Of a DNA stretch of 55,436 nucleotides, positions 36,224 to 45,212 are shown one piece after another. The first letter of the stretch is position 1. Each line of letters starts with the position of its first letter. The notes beneath the pieces were generated by a model, which was given only the letters and a program-made list of their open reading frames with translations, did not search any database and had not been told where the DNA came from. The stretch comes from Hyphomicrobiales bacterium (lineage in GTDB: Bacteria; Pseudomonadota; Alphaproteobacteria; Rhizobiales; Rhizobiaceae). A program made the position numbers and the translations under genes. The stretch spans positions 1-55,436 of the forward strand of contig JAFKJW010000188.1 in NCBI GenBank assembly GCA_017305925.1, written 5' to 3'.

Positions 36224-36865
36224 TTGGCTCAGCTCAACGGCATCGTCGTCCCAGTGACGCCGTTCCAGCAGAACTGCACGATCCTGTTCGACATGGACAG
36301 CAGGCGCGGCGTCGTCGTCGATCCCGGCGGCGACGTCGACCGGATCATGGAAGCGATCGCGTCGCAGGGCCTCACCATCGAGGCGATCTGGATCACCCAC
36401 GGGCATATCGACCATGTCGGCGGCGCCATGGAGCTGAAGGAGGCTCTGGGCGTCGACATCGTCGGCCCTCATGAGGCCGACAAGCCGCTGCTGGCCAATG
36501 TAGAGAAGCAGGCAGAGCGCTACGGGATCGCCGGCGCGTTGCGCAACTGCGTGCCGGACCGCTTTCTCACCGAGGGCGAAACGGTCTCCTTCGGCCCGCA
36601 CCGTTTCGAGGTGCTCCACTGTCCGGGTCATGCGCCCGGCCACGTCATCTACTTCAACCGCGACGCAAAATTCGCCCATGTCGGCGACGTGCTGTTCCGC
36701 GGTTCGGTCGGGCGCACCGACCTGCCGGGCGGCGACCACGACGCCCTGATCCGGTCGATCAAGGAAAAGCTCCTGCCGCTCGGCGACGATGTCGGATTCA
36801 TCTGCGGCCATGGACCGGGCGGCCGCTTCGGCGAGGAGCGGCGCACCAACCCCTTCCTGACCTGA
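36224..36865 (+). CDS. MBL-fold metallo-hydrolase (glyoxalase II-like)
   Basis: This 213-residue hydrolase has the metallo-beta-lactamase fold. Zinc ligands are visible in THGHIDHVGG (HxHxDH, about 60-69), HCPGHAPGHV (about 129-138), FAHVGDVLF (bridging Asp) and CGHGPGG near the end. Proteins of this group hydrolyse thioesters, glutathione conjugates or related substrates; the exact one is unknown. The start is a TTG at 36224 with AGGAG ten bases upstream, giving the usual N-terminus. A hairpin follows the gene. Confidence 0.9.
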   Translation: MAQLNGIVVPVTPFQQNCTILFDMDSRRGVVVDPGGDVDRIMEAIASQGLTIEAIWITHGHIDHVGGAMELKEALGVDIVGPHEADKPLLANVEKQAERYGIAGALRNCVPDRFLTEGETVSFGPHRFEVLHCPGHAPGHVIYFNRDAKFAHVGDVLFRGSVGRTDLPGGDHDALIRSIKEKLLPLGDDVGFICGHGPGGRFGEERRTNPFLT

Positions 36866-36875
36866 CGCTGAGTTC

Positions 36876-36904
36876 CCGTCCGGCGCATCGCCGCCGCCGG
36901 ACGG
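36876..36904 (+). terminator. Stem-loop after the MBL gene
   Basis: A perfect 10-bp stem (36876-36885 with 36895-36904, 9-base loop) lies 10 bases after the stop. No clear T-run follows. Confidence 0.5.
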
Positions 36905-36958
36905 TTCATCGGCTTTCAGCGATGTGACGGCCCGGAAGGCGTCTCATCGCGTCACGCT

Positions 36959-37432
36959 TCAATTGGCGACGCAGAAATGCTCGCGGCCGTCATTGCCGAT
37001 ATAGGTGCCGGAGCCCGGATCGAAGGTCCGGTAGCGCTGATCGCAATAGCGATACCAGGCGCGAGACCAGGGTCGCAGGCTGCCTTCATATGCATAACGC
37101 GGCTGGTAGCGGGGCGGCGGGCTGTCGTAGACCGGGCCGCGGTCGGCCAGCGCGCCGGCCGCGATCGCCCCGAGGGCAAGGCCGGCGATGCCGGCGGCGA
37201 CTGCGTCACCATGATTGTCGTGCCAGCGATTGCCGCGCCAGCCGCCGTGGTTCCAGCGCTGTCCGCCGTTCCAGTCGCCGCGGTTCCAGTGCTGTCCGCC
37301 GTTCCAGCCGCCATTGTTGTGCCAGCCGTGATGCCCGTGGCGCAGGCGCCAGTCCTGAGCGTTCGCAGGGACGGTGGCAAGCGCCGTTGCGGCCAGCACG
37401 ACGCCCAGGATCGTGTTCTTGAGGATAGTCAT
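36959..37432 (-). CDS. BA14K-family exported protein
   Basis: This 157-residue protein has a signal peptide (ILGVVLAATALATVPANA, cleavage near residue 24). A low-complexity His/Trp/Asn/Gly region follows, with near-tandem GGWNGGQHWNRGDWNGGQRW-like repeats (about 33-70), then a Gly/Ala hydrophobic segment. The C-terminal BA14K motif YRYCDQRYRTFDPGSGTYIG ends in a Cys. BA14K is the Brucella 14-kDa immunoreactive, lectin-like protein. The ATG at 37432 is preferred because AGGAG lies 6 bases upstream; the ATG at 37438 directly abuts it. Expected location is periplasm or outer surface. Confidence 0.87.
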   Translation of the reverse strand: MTILKNTILGVVLAATALATVPANAQDWRLRHGHHGWHNNGGWNGGQHWNRGDWNGGQRWNHGGWRGNRWHDNHGDAVAAGIAGLALGAIAAGALADRGPVYDSPPPRYQPRYAYEGSLRPWSRAWYRYCDQRYRTFDPGSGTYIGNDGREHFCVAN

Positions 37433-37591
37433 CGTCATCTCCTGTGCGGGCCCTTCAAGTGAGGGGGACGGGAGCCCGCATCAAGAGACATGTAGGACGG
37501 CCAGCCTGAACGGCACCTGAACGAATTGCCGCACAGGCCTGTCCCAAGGTCTGCTGAAGGACCGGCGCCGTCGAACCGGTCCCTGGAACCG

Positions 37592-37804
37592 TCAGATGAT
37601 GCTCAGATTGACGGCCTTCGGGCCCTTGCCGCGCTTGTCAGGCTCGGTGTCGAAACGGACCTTCTGGCCGTCCTCGAGGCCCGGCAGGCCGGAGGACTGC
37701 ACGGCGGATATGTGGACAAACACGTCCTTCTGGCCGTCATCCGGGGTGATGAAACCGAAACCCTTGGCATGATTGAAGAATTTTACGGTGCCGGTCTGCG
37801 GCAT
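37592..37804 (-). CDS. Cold-shock domain protein (copy 1)
   Basis: This 70-residue single cold-shock domain has RNP1 KGFGFIT and RNP2 VFVHISA, so it binds single-stranded RNA/DNA as an RNA chaperone. The ATG at 37804 has GAGGAG 7 bases upstream. It is closely related to the second copy 0.5 kb away on the same strand (only scattered substitutions), indicating local duplication. An 8-bp hairpin (37842-37859) lies in its leader. Whether it is cold-induced cannot be read from sequence. Confidence 0.93.
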   Translation of the reverse strand: MPQTGTVKFFNHAKGFGFITPDDGQKDVFVHISAVQSSGLPGLEDGQKVRFDTEPDKRGKGPKAVNLSII

Positions 37805-37841
37805 GAAGAAGCTCCTCTTGTTCCCCTCGTTATGCGGCAAC

Positions 37842-37859
37842 GCGGCTCCGAGGAGCCGC
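37842..37859 (-). promoter_or_regulatory. Leader hairpin of cold-shock gene copy 1
   Basis: A perfect 8-bp stem (GCGGCTCC with GGAGCCGC) with a 2-base loop lies 38 bases upstream of the start codon, within the untranslated leader of the gene at 37592-37804. Confidence 0.45.
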
Positions 37860-38086
37860 ATCCCGGCCGTTGCCTGAGGAGATCAAGGGCATCCCATCCC
37901 GCGGCGGCATGATTCTCAATCCGAATTCACGCCCATTTCCGGGGATCGGCATTCATGTCTCCGGGGCGGCAAACGCCCGTGCGCAAATTTTCTTCATTTT
38001 TAAATCGCGGGCAAGCAAAAGTTTGATCGCGGCCGCAAGCGCGGCCGAAGTCGGCAATTCGTCCCGCCCCGGCAGCGAAGCAGCAA

Positions 38087-38117
38087 AAAGGGCGTGGCGC
38101 CAGGCGCCACGCCCTTT
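38087..38117 (-). terminator. Intrinsic terminator of cold-shock gene copy 2
   Basis: 15-bp arms (38087-38101 and 38103-38117) form a long perfect hairpin. On the minus strand it is followed by a run of T (complement of 38085-38089). Confidence 0.88.
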
Positions 38118-38135
38118 CATCTCCGTGCGGCGGCT

Positions 38136-38348
38136 TTATTCGGCGCGCAGGTTGACGGCCTTCGGGCCCTTGCCCATGCGGTCCGGCTCCACGTCGAACG
38201 ACACCTTCTGGCCGTCGACCAGGGTGCGCAGGCCCGATTTCTCGATCGCCGAGATGTGCACGAAGACATCCTTCGCGCCACCGTCCGGCGTGATGAAGCC
38301 GAAGCCCTTGGTTGCATTGAAAAACTTCACGGTACCTGTCTGGGTCAT
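38136..38348 (-). CDS. Cold-shock domain protein (copy 2)
   Basis: This 70-residue cold-shock domain protein has RNP1 KGFGFIT and RNP2 [12 protein letters not shown]. The ATG at 38348 is preceded by GGAGATTTCCCA. A strong terminator lies 19 bases after the stop, so it is transcribed separately from copy 1. The two copies differ mainly in the loops around RNP2 and at the C-terminus (NLRAE versus NLSII). Confidence 0.93.
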   Translation of the reverse strand: MTQTGTVKFFNATKGFGFITPDGGAKDVFVHISAIEKSGLRTLVDGQKVSFDVEPDRMGKGPKAVNLRAE

Positions 38349-38637
38349 TGGGAAATCTCCATCACCCGTCTCGTCTGTGACCGCTGCCGGGACGTCCCGA
38401 AGCGGCCGGTTTGGTCTTGGCCGTTTTGCGCTGGCGGCTGCACACCCCTGCCAAGGCGGGTGGTCTGAGATTCACGATGTCGGGGAAAGGGTCGCAATAA
38501 CGTTCCAGTCTCCGGGTAGCAAATGCCCGAACGTGGCACGTATCGCATGTATGAACGAATGTTGCAAGACGTGATCGAACGGCGCGAGAGAGAGCCGGTG
38601 TCGTTCGGCCGCCTTGACCCCGCTGGCGGCCTGCCGC
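38349..38637. other. Intergenic region between cold-shock gene and lgt
   Basis: No gene is supported. It must hold the promoters of cold-shock copy 2 (minus) and of the lgt operon (plus). Long leaders are usual for cold-shock genes, but no motif was identified with confidence. Confidence 0.35.
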
Positions 38638-39534
38638 ATGGTCCGCGCCCACACAAAACCGCCCCTCGCTCCCGAAACGGCCGCCGTGATCTACGACCTG
38701 CTGCCCCTGGCGTCCCTGCCCTTTCCGAACATCGATCCCGTACCGGTCAGGATCGGCCCGTTCGCCATCCACTGGTACGGCATCGGCTATATCGTCGGCA
38801 TCCTCTTTGCCTGGTGGTACGCGCGCAAGCTCGTCTCGACCGGCCGCCTGTGGGCCGGCGGCGCATCGCCGATACGGCCGGAAGACATCGACGATTTCCT
38901 CGTCTGGGCGGCGATCGGCGTGGTGCTGGGCGGCCGCATCGGCTACGTGCTGTTCTACGACCTGCCGCGCTACCTCGCCCAGCCGCTCGACATCTTCGCG
39001 GTGTGGCAGGGCGGCATGTCCTTCCATGGCGGCTTCGCCGGCACGACGCTCGCCATGGTCTTCTTCGCCCGCAGGCGCGGCTTCTCCATCCTCTCCATGT
39101 TCGACGTCGTCGCCGCCGGCGTGCCGGTCGGGCTCGGCCTTGTGCGTGTCGCGAATTTCGTCAATTCGGAACTGTGGGGGCGGATCACGGACGTTCCCTG
39201 GGCCGTGGAGTTCCCGACCGGCGGCCCGTTCACGCGCCATCCGAGCCAGATCTACGAGGCCCTGCTGGAAGGTGTGGCGCTGTTTGCGCTGCTCACCGTC
39301 CTCGTCTGGGGAGCAAGGAAGTTGAAGAGCCCCGGCTTCGTCTGCGGCGCCTTCGTTGCCGGCTACGGCGCGGCGCGCATCTTCGTTGAGTTCTTCCGAG
39401 AGCCCGATCCGCAACTCGGCTACCTTGCCGGCGGATGGCTCACCATGGGCATGGTGCTTTCCCTCCCCATGGTGCTGATCGGCCTGTGGCTGATGGGACG
39501 AGCCAGGCCCGCCGCTCCGCCTTCCTCCGCATGA
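38638..39534 (+). CDS. lgt: Prolipoprotein diacylglyceryl transferase
   Basis: This inner-membrane enzyme of about 298 residues transfers diacylglycerol from phosphatidylglycerol to the lipobox cysteine of prolipoproteins. Seven membrane segments are visible with the Lgt motifs [40 protein letters not shown] (conserved His-Gly-Gly), [17 protein letters not shown] and [13 protein letters not shown]. Starts at TTG 38614, ATG 38638 or GTG 38686 are possible; only the last gives the usual short N-terminus, but ATG 38638 is a better codon. Its stop overlaps the next gene (ATGA). Confidence 0.93.
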   Translation: MVRAHTKPPLAPETAAVIYDLLPLASLPFPNIDPVPVRIGPFAIHWYGIGYIVGILFAWWYARKLVSTGRLWAGGASPIRPEDIDDFLVWAAIGVVLGGRIGYVLFYDLPRYLAQPLDIFAVWQGGMSFHGGFAGTTLAMVFFARRRGFSILSMFDVVAAGVPVGLGLVRVANFVNSELWGRITDVPWAVEFPTGGPFTRHPSQIYEALLEGVALFALLTVLVWGARKLKSPGFVCGAFVAGYGAARIFVEFFREPDPQLGYLAGGWLTMGMVLSLPMVLIGLWLMGRARPAAPPSSA

Positions 39535-40619
39535 GCGCGCTGAAGGCCCGCATCGCCGGGCTGATCGCGACGGCGGGCCCGATCTCGGTCGCGGAATACA
39601 TGGCGCTCTGCCTCTCCGATCCCGAGCACGGCTATTACATGACCCGCGACCCCTTCGGCAGCGACGGCGACTTCACGACCGCGCCGGAGATCAGCCAGAT
39701 GTTCGGCGAGCTGATCGGCGCCTGGATCGCCGAGACATGGCGGCTGCTCGGACAGCCGGCGGGCGCGATGGTGGTCGAGATCGGCCCCGGCCGCGGCACG
39801 CTGATGCGTGACATGGCGCGCACGCTGGCGAAGATCGCGCCCGGCCTGCATCACGACGGGGCCTATGCGCTGGTCGAGACCAGCCCGAAACTGCGCGCCG
39901 CACAGGCGTCCGCGCTGGAGAGCAGCGCCGTCCGCTTCGAATGGCACGCGGAGATCGGCCGACTGCCGCGCCGCCCGATGCTCATTGTCGGCAACGAGCT
40001 TTTCGATGCGCTGCCCGTCCGGCAATATGTCAAAACCGGTCAAGGCTGGCGCGAACGCGTGGTCGATATCGACGCGATGGGCGGCCTGCGCTTCGCCGCG
40101 GGCGCCGGCTCGGCCGATCCCGCGCTGATGCCGCCGAGCGCCCTGGAAGCGCAGCCCGGCTCCATCGTCGAGCTGGCCCCTGCCCGCTCCGCGCTCATGC
40201 AGCGGATCGCCGAGCGGATCGCGCGCGACGGCGGCGCCGGGCTCTTCATCGACTACGGCTATCGCGCGGCCGCCGTCGGCGACACGTTGCAGGCGGTGCT
40301 GAAGCACACCCATGATGACCCGCTCGCTCATCCCGGCGAGGCAGACCTGACCGCCCATGTCGATTTCGGAGCCCTGGCCATGGCGGCGCGGGCGGAGGGT
40401 CTTCAGGCCCGGATCGCCAACCAGGGACGTTTTCTCCTGAGCCTCGGGCTTCTGGAAAGGGCTGGCGCGCTCGGGGCGCGCGCGACCACGGAGGTCCGCG
40501 AGAGGCTGTCGGGCGAGGTGGAGCGCCTCGCCGGCCCCAACGCCATGGGCGAGCTGTTCAAGGTGCTCGCCGTCGCGCCGCAGGGCATCCAACTCCCCGG
40601 CTTCCCGGCATCGGATTGA
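39531..40619 (+). CDS. SAM-dependent methyltransferase, MidA/NDUFAF7 family
   Basis: This 362-residue protein of the DUF185 family has the characteristic [22 protein letters not shown] and [18 protein letters not shown] segments (about 18-64). The SAM-binding [15 protein letters not shown] (about 79-93) and [15 protein letters not shown] follow. The mitochondrial homolog NDUFAF7 methylates an arginine of complex I subunit NDUFS2, and a similar role on NuoD is plausible. The ATG at 39531 overlaps the lgt stop. The conserved lgt-midA-pgeF order of rhizobia is kept here. Confidence 0.9.
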   Translation: MSALKARIAGLIATAGPISVAEYMALCLSDPEHGYYMTRDPFGSDGDFTTAPEISQMFGELIGAWIAETWRLLGQPAGAMVVEIGPGRGTLMRDMARTLAKIAPGLHHDGAYALVETSPKLRAAQASALESSAVRFEWHAEIGRLPRRPMLIVGNELFDALPVRQYVKTGQGWRERVVDIDAMGGLRFAAGAGSADPALMPPSALEAQPGSIVELAPARSALMQRIAERIARDGGAGLFIDYGYRAAAVGDTLQAVLKHTHDDPLAHPGEADLTAHVDFGALAMAARAEGLQARIANQGRFLLSLGLLERAGALGARATTEVRERLSGEVERLAGPNAMGELFKVLAVAPQGIQLPGFPASD

Positions 40620-40721
40620 CTCGGCCGCGACGCTGGAACACTGTCGGTAACCGCCGGTTACGGACCGTGAAAAGCTCGCGCGGGTTGACGAATTGCCGGG
40701 AGCAAACGAGAAAGCAGCGTG

Positions 40722-41513
40722 ATGCCTGATTCCTCGAAACCCGACCCTATCCGCGCGGAATTGCTGGAAAAATCAGCGAAATCAGGCATACGGCATGGTT
40801 TCTTCACGCGTGTCGGCGGGGTTTCCGAAGGGATATACGAGGGGCTGAATATCGGCACCGGATCGAGCGATGACCAGGCGCTGGTGGCCGAGAACCGGCG
40901 GCGCGTCGCGGCTTGGATGGGCGTCACGGCCGACGCCTTGCTGACCGCCCACCAGATCCATTCGCCCGACGTCGTCATCGCGCGCGAGCCCTTTGCCGGC
41001 GAGCGCCCGAAGGCCGACGCGGTGGTGACGGATCGGCCGGGTATCGCCGTCGCCGCATCGACCGCCGATTGCGGGCCCGTCCTTTTCGCCGATCCCCGCG
41101 CCCGTGTCGTAGGCGCGGCGCACGCCGGCTGGAAGGGCGCCTTCTCCGGCATTCTGGAGAGCACGATCGCCGCGATGGAAAAGCTGGGCGCTCAGCGGGA
41201 GAACATCGTGGCCGTCCTCGGCCCCTCCATCGGCAGGACCAATTACGAGGTCGGCCCCGAATTCGTCGAGCGCTTCCTCGCCGCCGACGCCGGCAGCGCC
41301 CGCTATTTCGAGGCGTCGGGACGGCCCGGCCATTCCCTGTTCGACCTCAACGCCTATACGGTCGACCGGCTGCGCAAGGCCGGCGTCGAGGCGGAGATGC
41401 TCGGCCGCTGCACCTATGCCGAGGAAGACCTCTTCTATTCCTACCGCCGCATGACCCACCGTGGCGAGGCGGATTATGGCCGCCAGCTTTCCGCGATCGC
41501 ACTGGAGGACTGA
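40722..41513 (+). CDS. pgeF: Peptidoglycan editing factor PgeF (laccase-domain protein)
   Basis: This 263-residue protein is of the YfiH/PgeF family. It has RHGFFTRVGGVSEGIYEGLNIG, zinc ligands in TAHQIHSPDVV, the active Cys in STADCGPVLF and His in GAAHAGWKGAF, and LGPSIGRTNYEVG. In E. coli PgeF removes wrongly inserted L-Ser/Gly amino acids from peptidoglycan precursors; purine nucleoside activities are also reported in the family. The ATG at 40722 is preferred to the overlapping GTG at 40719. The next gene starts 3 bases after its stop. Confidence 0.93.
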   Translation: MPDSSKPDPIRAELLEKSAKSGIRHGFFTRVGGVSEGIYEGLNIGTGSSDDQALVAENRRRVAAWMGVTADALLTAHQIHSPDVVIAREPFAGERPKADAVVTDRPGIAVAASTADCGPVLFADPRARVVGAAHAGWKGAFSGILESTIAAMEKLGAQRENIVAVLGPSIGRTNYEVGPEFVERFLAADAGSARYFEASGRPGHSLFDLNAYTVDRLRKAGVEAEMLGRCTYAEEDLFYSYRRMTHRGEADYGRQLSAIALED

Positions 41514-41516
41514 GCC

Positions 41517-42668
41517 ATGGCCCTGCACTTCGAACGAACCGAATTCGACGCCCGGCGCGACCGCCTCGTGCTGGAGATGATCGAGCGCAAGCTCGACGCG
41601 GTCGTCCTCTTCGCGCAGGAGAGCATGTACTGGCTGACCGGCTACGACACGTTCGGCTTCTGCTTCTTCCAGGCTCTGGTGATGAAGGCGGACGGCTCTA
41701 TGGTGCTGCTGACGCGCTCTGCCGACCTGCGCCAGGCGCGCCACACCTCGACCATCGACAACATCGTGCTGTGGACGGACCGCGCCGACGCCAACCCGGC
41801 GGTCGATCTGCGCAACCTGCTGAACGACCTCGACCTGCTCGGCCGCCGTATCGGCGTGGAATACGACACGCACGGACTCACGGCGTTCAACGGGCGCAGG
41901 GTCGACGAGCAGCTCCAGACCTTTGCCCAGATCGTCGACGCTTCCGGCATCGTCGGGCGCCTGCGGCTCTTCAAGAGTCCCGCCGAGATCAGGAAGGTAG
42001 AGCGCGCCGCCGTCCTTGCCGACGACGCGCTTGACGCGGCCCTCCCCCTCATCAAGCAGGGCGGCGACGAAGGCGCCATACTGGCGGCGATGCAGGGCGC
42101 CGTCTTCGCCGGCGGCGGCGATTATCCAGCCAATGAATTCATCATCGGCTCCGGCGCGGACGCCCTGCTCTGCCGCTACAAGGCGGGGCGCCGCAAGCTC
42201 GCCAAGAACGACCAGCTCACGCTGGAATGGGCCGGCGTGTTCCATCACTATCACGCGGCCATGATGCGCACCGTGTTGACGGGCAAGGTCTCGAAGCGGC
42301 ACCAGGAGTTGTTCGATGCCGCGAAGGACGCCCTGGAAGCCGTCGAGGCGGCGATGGTGCCCGGCAACACGTTCGGCGACGTTTTCGACGCTCATGCGCG
42401 CAGCATGGAGGCGAACGGCCTGACGCGGCATCGGCTCAATGCCTGCGGCTATTCGCTCGGCGCGCGCTTCACGCCGTCCTGGATGGACATGCCGATGTTC
42501 TACCAGGGCAACCCGGAGCCGATCGCGCCGGACATGACCCTCTTCGCACACATGATCATCATGGATTCCGACTCCGAGACCGCGATGACGCTCGGCCGTA
42601 CCTACCTGACCACCGACACCAAGCCGCGCCCGCTGTCGCGCCACGATCTCGACTTGATCGTGCGGTGA
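41517..42668 (+). CDS. M24 (creatinase/aminopeptidase P fold) family protein lacking metal ligands
   Basis: This 383-residue protein has an N-terminal creatinase-like domain (about 10-135, with ESMYWLTGYDTFGFCFFQAL) and a C-terminal pita-bread domain (about 150-380). The five metal ligands of prolidases are replaced. The usual D-x10-D pair reads Glu and Ala in LEWAGVFHHYHAAMMRT; the GHGIG histidine is Tyr in CGYSLG; the two Glu sites read AHMIIM and LGRT. It should therefore act, if at all, without the dinuclear metal centre, as creatinase does. It is often annotated Xaa-Pro peptidase. It is tightly linked to pgeF (3-bp gap), as in other rhizobia. Confidence 0.85.
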   Translation: MALHFERTEFDARRDRLVLEMIERKLDAVVLFAQESMYWLTGYDTFGFCFFQALVMKADGSMVLLTRSADLRQARHTSTIDNIVLWTDRADANPAVDLRNLLNDLDLLGRRIGVEYDTHGLTAFNGRRVDEQLQTFAQIVDASGIVGRLRLFKSPAEIRKVERAAVLADDALDAALPLIKQGGDEGAILAAMQGAVFAGGGDYPANEFIIGSGADALLCRYKAGRRKLAKNDQLTLEWAGVFHHYHAAMMRTVLTGKVSKRHQELFDAAKDALEAVEAAMVPGNTFGDVFDAHARSMEANGLTRHRLNACGYSLGARFTPSWMDMPMFYQGNPEPIAPDMTLFAHMIIMDSDSETAMTLGRTYLTTDTKPRPLSRHDLDLIVR

Positions 42669-42727
42669 GGTCGGAACGGGCTTTGCGGCATGCGGGGTCG
42701 GGACATGCCGCCACGGAACGAAGCTTG

Positions 42728-43258
42728 ATGACCGCCACACTGCGCCCGGCCGCCCTCGCCCTGCTCGCAGCGCTGGCGCTGGCCGGCTGCACCAACACCG
42801 AAACGCTTCAGCCGACGAAGCAGGAGGCAGCCACGGCCGCCGCTTCGGCGGCGCCCGCCGCGGCCGGCGCGGCCGATGGCGCGACGGCGGCGATCCCGCG
42901 GATCACCGCGCTCCAGCTCGCGCCGATCGTCGGCATCTCCGTCGAGGCCGCCGCCCCGCTCAGCGAGAGGCTCGTCCAGCGCGCCAAGGAGCGCGGCATC
43001 TCCATGGCGCGGGCGCAGGCGCCGGCCAGCCATGTGCTGAAGGGATATTTCTCCGCTCTCGCCGAAGGCAAGGAGACCACGGTGGTCTATGTCTGGGATC
43101 TCCTGGACAGCGAAGGCAACCGCCTTCACCGCACGCAGGGACAGGAGAAGGTGCCCGGCGGCGGGGGCTGGTCCTCGGTGAAGGCGGCCACCATGCAGAC
43201 GATCGCCGATCGCACGATCGAGGACATCGGCCAGTGGCTGGCCGGAGCGAGCGGCTAA
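42728..43258 (+). CDS. Hypothetical lipoprotein
   Basis: This 176-residue protein has a lipoprotein signal peptide (lipobox LALAGC, Cys21) and an Ala-rich linker (about 33-60). A compact mature domain (about 62-175) contains APASHVLKGYFSALAEGKET and TVVYVWDLLDSEGNRLHR, which recall LptE/Lpp20-like lipoproteins with a ligand-presenting beta sheet. I do not recognise a named family. It lies 59 bp after the M24 gene and may belong to the same unit. A dispersed repeat follows immediately. Confidence 0.75.
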   Translation: MTATLRPAALALLAALALAGCTNTETLQPTKQEAATAAASAAPAAAGAADGATAAIPRITALQLAPIVGISVEAAAPLSERLVQRAKERGISMARAQAPASHVLKGYFSALAEGKETTVVYVWDLLDSEGNRLHRTQGQEKVPGGGGWSSVKAATMQTIADRTIEDIGQWLAGASG

Positions 43259-43260
43259 GG

Positions 43261-43360
43261 CATGTCGCCCGAAAGCGGAAGCGGCTTCGGGATAACGACA
43301 CGCGATAAAACAATGGCTTAAAGCGCAAGGAGCGAATCTGAAAGATCGCGGCGCGCTTTA
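43261..43360. repeat. Dispersed rhizobial intergenic repeat
   Basis: The segment starts CATGTCGCCCGAAAGC, contains GGGATAACGACACGCG and ends with an inverted repeat TAAAGCGC (43319-43326) / GCGCTTTA (43353-43360). I recall near-identical intergenic elements from Mesorhizobium and related genomes. It lies between the lipoprotein gene and prs, inside the region expected to hold the prs promoter. Confidence 0.65.
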
Positions 43361-43466
43361 AGGCGAAACGTCGGTTTAACGAAGTCGGGTGTAACGCCAC
43401 CATCGCGCTTGCAATACCGGCACGCAGCGCTAAAAGCCCGGTCATTCCCACCCGCAAGGCAACAGC

Positions 43467-44399
43467 ATGAAACTCTTCGCAGGCAATTCCAACAGGGTGC
43501 TGGCCGAAGCGGTTGCCCGTTATCTCAACATCCCTCTTGGAAAGGCCAGCGTCCGCCGCTTCGCCGACCAGGAGATATTCGTCGAGATCCAGGAGAACGT
43601 GCGCGGCGAGGACGTCTTCATCCTCCAGTCCACATCCTTCCCGGCGAACGATCACCTGATGGAACTGCTCATCATGATCGACGCCTTCATGCGCTCCTCG
43701 GCGCGCCGCATCACGGCGGTAATCCCCTATTTCGGCTATGCCCGGCAGGACCGCCGCGCCTCCGGCCGCACGCCCATCTCGGCAAAACTCGTTTGCAACA
43801 TCATCACCCGCGCCGGCGCCAACCGCATTCTCACCCTCGACCTGCATGCCGGCCAGATCCAGGGCTTCTTCGACATACCGACCGACAACCTGTTCGCTGC
43901 GCCCGTGATCACCCGCGACATCAAGGCGAAATACAACACGTCGAACGTCATGGTGGTGTCGCCGGACGTCGGCGGCGTGGTGCGCGCCCGCGCGGTTGCC
44001 AAGCGGATCGACGCCCAACTCGCGATCGTCGATAAGCGGCGCGAGCGCCCGGGCGAATCTGAGGTGATGAATATCATCGGCGACGTGCGCGGCAAGGATT
44101 GCATGCTGATCGACGACATCGTCGATTCCGGCGGCACGCTGTGCAACGCGGCCGATGCGCTGCTCGCCAACGGCGCGACCAGCGTCACCGCCTACATCAC
44201 CCATGGCGTGCTGTCGGGCGGCGCCGCAGCCCGCATCTCGGCCTCGAAGCTGAAAGAGCTCGTGATCACCGATTCCATCCAGCCCACCCAGGCCGTGACG
44301 GACGCGCACAACATCCGCGTGCTCTCCATCGCGGACCTGATCGGCGAGGCGATTTCCCGCACGGCAAGCGAGGAATCTGTCTCCAGCCTGTTCGATTGA
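43467..44399 (+). CDS. prs: Ribose-phosphate pyrophosphokinase
   Basis: This 310-residue enzyme makes PRPP from ribose-5-phosphate and ATP. It has [22 protein letters not shown] near the start, the flexible-loop and ATP region [20 protein letters not shown] (about 90-109), the metal/ribose motif [19 protein letters not shown] (about 128-146) and the PRPP-binding loop [14 protein letters not shown] (about 212-225). Length and motifs match class I PRPP synthetases. The zeta-like kinase gene begins 5 bases after its stop, an unusual partner for a core metabolic gene. Confidence 0.96.
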   Translation: MKLFAGNSNRVLAEAVARYLNIPLGKASVRRFADQEIFVEIQENVRGEDVFILQSTSFPANDHLMELLIMIDAFMRSSARRITAVIPYFGYARQDRRASGRTPISAKLVCNIITRAGANRILTLDLHAGQIQGFFDIPTDNLFAAPVITRDIKAKYNTSNVMVVSPDVGGVVRARAVAKRIDAQLAIVDKRRERPGESEVMNIIGDVRGKDCMLIDDIVDSGGTLCNAADALLANGATSVTAYITHGVLSGGAAARISASKLKELVITDSIQPTQAVTDAHNIRVLSIADLIGEAISRTASEESVSSLFD

Positions 44400-44404
44400 G
44401 ATCG

Positions 44405-45004
44405 ATGAGCGGCCCTTCGCGATTCTGGCTGATCGCGGGACCGAACGGCGTCGGCAAGACCACCTATGCCTTCAAAAATGTTCCGGCCGTCAGCGGCTCG
44501 CTGAATTTCATCAATATGGACGAGATCGCGCGCGGCCTGTCGCCTCTTGCGCCGCGTCTGGCCGAACGGGAGGCAGCCCGCATTGCGCTTGGCCGCGCGC
44601 GTGAGTTCATCCGTGCCGGGGAAGTCTTCTCCATGGAGACGACGATGTCCGGCCATACGCATCTGGGACTGATGGAAGCCGCGCGCGAACGCGGTCTCGC
44701 CCCCGCCTTGTTGTATTTCTCGGTTCGCGCGCCGGAAATCTGTCTGGAACGTATCGCGCGTCGCGTCGCCGAAGGCGGACACGATGTGCCCGAGCCGATC
44801 GTGCGTCGCCGTTTCGCACGCAGCCACGCCAACCTACCGGCCTACACGGCCGCCGCCGACCTCTGGCGGATCTACGAGGCTTCCGGACCGAGGATCTGCC
44901 TCGCGGCGGAAGGATCCGGAACGAAACTCGCCTATCGCGACGACGGCGACTGCCTCGCCGCAGCCAACGACGCGGTTAAGACCTTCGTCGCGACGCTGGC
45001 CTGA
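44405..45004 (+). CDS. Zeta-toxin-like P-loop kinase
   Basis: This 199-residue P-loop protein has Walker [16 protein letters not shown] (about 10-24), the substrate-region [12 protein letters not shown], and [21 protein letters not shown]-terminal [22 protein letters not shown] segment is typical of zeta/PezT-like kinases, which phosphorylate UDP-N-acetylglucosamine. No epsilon-like antitoxin gene adjoins it. Chromosomal single zeta-like genes are common in alphaproteobacteria and need not be toxic. It starts 5 bases after prs and is likely co-transcribed with it. Codon use resembles neighbours. Confidence 0.85.
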   Translation: MSGPSRFWLIAGPNGVGKTTYAFKNVPAVSGSLNFINMDEIARGLSPLAPRLAEREAARIALGRAREFIRAGEVFSMETTMSGHTHLGLMEAARERGLAPALLYFSVRAPEICLERIARRVAEGGHDVPEPIVRRRFARSHANLPAYTAAADLWRIYEASGPRICLAAEGSGTKLAYRDDGDCLAAANDAVKTFVATLA

Positions 45005-45057
45005 CCGCTCCGCCTCGCCGATCCGCGCGGCGATCCATGGCATGCCGGCAAGTTGCC

Positions 45058-45086
45058 TTGCATCCCCACGGCGCTTCCTCTATAGA
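45058..45086 (+). promoter_or_regulatory. Probable rplY promoter
   Basis: TTGCAT (45058-45063) and TATAGA (45081-45086) are separated by exactly 17 bases. The implied start near 45093 gives a leader of about 120 nt before rplY. Confidence 0.6.
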
Positions 45087-45212
45087 GCCGCCACCCGCCT
45101 AGACACCCTTGGAGGCAAGGCGGCGGAGGGCCGCGGTTTCCGCGGCTTTCGACGTTTCTGCTCCGGCTCGGCCGACAGGGACGCTCCAGACACAACCTCG
45201 AAAGGAAATGCC

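Noticed and set aside
37600-38350. CRISPR-like or tandem-repeat pattern from two similar stretches
   Set aside because: The similarity is simply between two cold-shock protein genes.
38523-39389. A plus-strand frame overlapping lgt
   Set aside because: Arg/Pro/His-rich shadow without membrane helices; lgt is in a different frame.
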